Assembly (NCBI RefSeq): GCF_024323335.1
Contig: NC_066581.1
Span: 32,732,699-32,796,698, forward strand
Source of the DNA: Lathyrus oleraceus
Lineage: Eukaryota > Streptophyta > Magnoliopsida > Fabales > Fabaceae
DNA length: 64,000 nucleotides
Direction: 5' to 3'
Both the position numbers and the translations under genes were made by a program. Under the pieces are notes generated by a model. It saw nothing but the letters and a program-made list of their open reading frames with translations. It did no database searches and was not told the DNA's origin. Positions 61,730 through 64,000 of this stretch are shown in pieces; positions within the stretch are counted from its first letter, which is position 1; every line of letters starts with the position of its first letter.

Positions 61730-64000
61730 CAACTAAGGGCTATGAGGTGGGGAAATGAGTTGAGACACCTCAGTCATGTTCAAAAGAGGTCCATTTTTCA
61801 TTCTAAATATCTATCTTGAAGATTTTGAAGTCATGGCAAAAGTTTCCAAAAATGGAAAATGACCTGTAATTTCAAGTTTCCAAAAATGGCAAGTTTCTGG
61901 TCCATATTCAAATTCACTTATCAACATCAAAGAAGTTTGAAATGGATTTTTGGTGAACATGAAAGTTGTATATCTATGTCTCCCCTTTCTAAAAAGTCCT
62001 AATTTATGTCCATATGATGAATGGTTGAGAAGTTATGGCCATTTGATCACAAGGTGGGCATGGAAATTCAAAGTGGCATAACTTTTGATACAAAGCTCCA
62101 ATTTGGTCCATTCTTTTTGCAAAATGCTCCTCATGTTCAAGACATTTCAAATGAACCATTCCCATGCATTATTGATTATTGGAGGGAAATTCCACAATTC
62201 AAATTTGGTTTAAGATGCAAGCAAATCAACCATTCCATCATGATTATTGGTTGATTTTAAGTGATTTCAAAGCCTTGCATGGTATTGTACACGTGGAATA
62301 TGGCTACATGAGCTTCATTTGCAATTTTGCAAGACACTTTAATTCTCACTAATCATGATTAAACAAAGCCTAATTGGGATTTCAGCATCATTAGCAAGTG
62401 GTATAAATACCAAACCCTAATCCATAACTGCCATAACAGAATTTTCAGATCCAAATTCAAGAGTTTCCTTCCAATTTTCTCTCACTTTGAATTTCTTTTT
62501 TCTCCACACAAACACCAAATCTCTTTGCATATTCTTGATCATGGAGCTTCACTGAGCAAGATCCATCATTCATTTGTGGAAATTCAACAAGAAATCGTGC
62601 AGATCAAAAGCTTCATCAAGTGGATCGGATTTTGCAATTGAGGAAGATTAAGGAGTTTTCAACGGTTGATCTTTGCATAAAGCTTCAAGGCAAGAAAAGT
62701 ATAGTAGATCTGGAGCTTTTGGACACTTGAGAGTTTGATTTCAGAGAACTGCAATTCCAAGTAGGTTGAAATCGATCATCTTCTTTTGCTGTTTTCTTGA
62801 TATGAATGTGTAGATCTCATTGTGTAGGTTATGCTGATGTGATTAGTTTCGAAAATGATTGAGAAATGAGCTTGTATGATGAACTAGAATTTTTTATCAT
62901 GATTATGTTTCTCTTCGATCCATGAAATTCAGGAAGAATTAGGATCAATTGATTATAGATTTGGATTGTGCATGGAAAGAGCTTTCGAATGATGTATCAT
63001 TTGTTGATTTCTGGAATTTTTTTGGTTGAGCTCCGCCGGAGATGGTCGGAGAAGACGACCGGAGCTACAGCTCCGGCGTCTGGTTATTTTTAGGGTTTGT
63101 ACCACCTGTATGCTGACTGTGTGCTTGCTTGGACTTTCCATTGGATGACATTGCCTTGACTAGCCACGCGTTTTGTTGACCTGATAATGTATGCTGATGA
63201 CACATTAATGAAACGCATCGTTTCATTTAGTGATGTGGATGCTGATTGTGTTGCTGCGTGTCCATTTGATTGGTTCTGTTTGCTTTGACCATGCTTGCGT
63301 GTGTTTGACTTGCTGAGCGTGCGTGCCACCGTGCTTATTGAAACTGTGCATTTTGATTGTTCAAATGTCGACCTTAGATCTTGTTTTCGCGCCTGATCGT
63401 GTGGCTGGCATTATATCCGACTTTATTTGAATTGTTTTATTTCCCTCCTTTTCTTTTTATTATTCCATTTATTTTGTTCAACTTTGAAAAATCATAAAAA
63501 AGAGCAAAATGATCCAAATTAACTCCAATTTTTTTTCATAGTCTTGTTTTAATGTCTAGTTTTTTATGGTATTATTTTCATGAATTGTGGTGTGCTGGAT
63601 TTTTAATGTGTGAATTTTTTGATCCATGCCATGCGAATTTGATATGTTGTGTTCATTGCTTTGTGAAATCTTCATCTTTGAGCCAATTGATCTGATTTTT
63701 TGTGTGCTTAATATTCATACATGATGTGAATCTTTGATCACTGGTTTGGAATTTTTCTCATATGCTATCATTGTTTTTGACACATGGAGATGTATGTGAC
63801 AATTTGTGTCACATTTTTGGCATTCAATTTGTGCATTTTTATTCACATATCATTTGAACCTTTCTGGATTTGATCTTTTACACATTGTTTTTTCATAACA
63901 TGAGAAACGTGCATAAAAAATAGCCAGGTCATTGCATGCATTTCTGTTTTGATTTGGATTTTCTAAGTTGGAAGTTCACTTTGTGCCCATTTGCTTGCCT
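61730..64000 (+). repeat. 3' LTR of element F, second part (continues past window)
   Basis: Resumes F's LTR after D. It aligns with A's LTR (AAAATGGAAAATGACCTGTAAT region with 2,190; promoter region with 2,760-2,960) and from 63,428 with window positions 1-573. TATA box at 62,402. CAA|GTAGGT at 62,761 is a weak donor-like site. No gene; the ORFs here are incidental. Confidence 0.88.
62402..62409 (+). promoter_or_regulatory. TATA box of F 3' LTR
   Basis: TATAAATA in GGTATAAATACC, about 1.2 kb into the LTR once D is excluded, matching A's position. Confidence 0.6.

Overview
This window is plant nuclear DNA made almost entirely of nested Ty3/gypsy LTR retrotransposons of the Ogre (Tat/Ogre) lineage. 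The evidence is multi-kilobase LTRs, the primer-binding site TGGCGACTCTGCTGGGGA used by Ogre elements (tRNA-Arg type), an extra ORF1 before gag, an intron between the gag-pro frame and reverse transcriptase, and an RNase H-then-integrase order. Such density of Ogre copies points to a large-genome papilionoid legume, most likely tribe Fabeae (Pisum, Vicia, Lathyrus, Lens). That assignment is an inference. I see no host gene, no RNA gene and no CRISPR array.

Layout. I name five elements A, D, E, F and G. F (+ strand) is the scaffold: a probable piece of its 5' LTR (1-1640), a 5'-truncated body starting near 23,560 (ORF1, gag, protease), pol and 3' UTR (41,352-47,771), and its 3' LTR from 47,772 running off the right edge. 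A (+, from 1,641) sits inside the F-type LTR at the left. It has a complete 5.07-kb LTR, ORF1, a gag-pro remnant, and pol with three stops, and it is cut off in its 3' UTR by E. E (- strand, 17,026 to about 23,560) is one 4.8-kb LTR plus 3' UTR; the rest is lost at an abrupt junction with F. G (+, 28,282-41,351) is a complete insertion in F's protease region, with two 1,984-bp LTRs and a perfect 5-bp target duplication (GTGGG). D (+, 48,323-61,724) is a complete insertion in F's 3' LTR, with 3.06/3.04-kb LTRs and target duplication GCAGT.

How the parts work together. Gag builds the particle, protease matures it, and RT/RNase H/integrase copy and insert the element. ORF1 (PMD/DUF7745-like) has no established role that I can name. 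No element here is intact. F retains the only uninterrupted RT-RNase H-integrase frame. G lacks ORF1 and protease and has a broken pol; D has lost protease, most of RT, RNase H and half of integrase. Both G and D nevertheless have nearly identical LTR pairs, so they were probably moved recently by proteins supplied in trans.

The most interesting signals are in the noncoding RNA: (1) an array of short hairpins just after the pol stop, with compensatory changes among A, D, F and G; (2) a double hairpin near the 3' end of every LTR, also covarying; (3) a conserved two-stem hairpin in the 3' UTRs of E, F and G; (4) repeated 3' UTR motifs complementary to the element's own primer-binding site; (5) a 14-bp leader hairpin, duplicated in A; and (6) a gag-pro stop codon that lies inside the 5' splice site of the pro-RT intron in all four elements where it can be seen.
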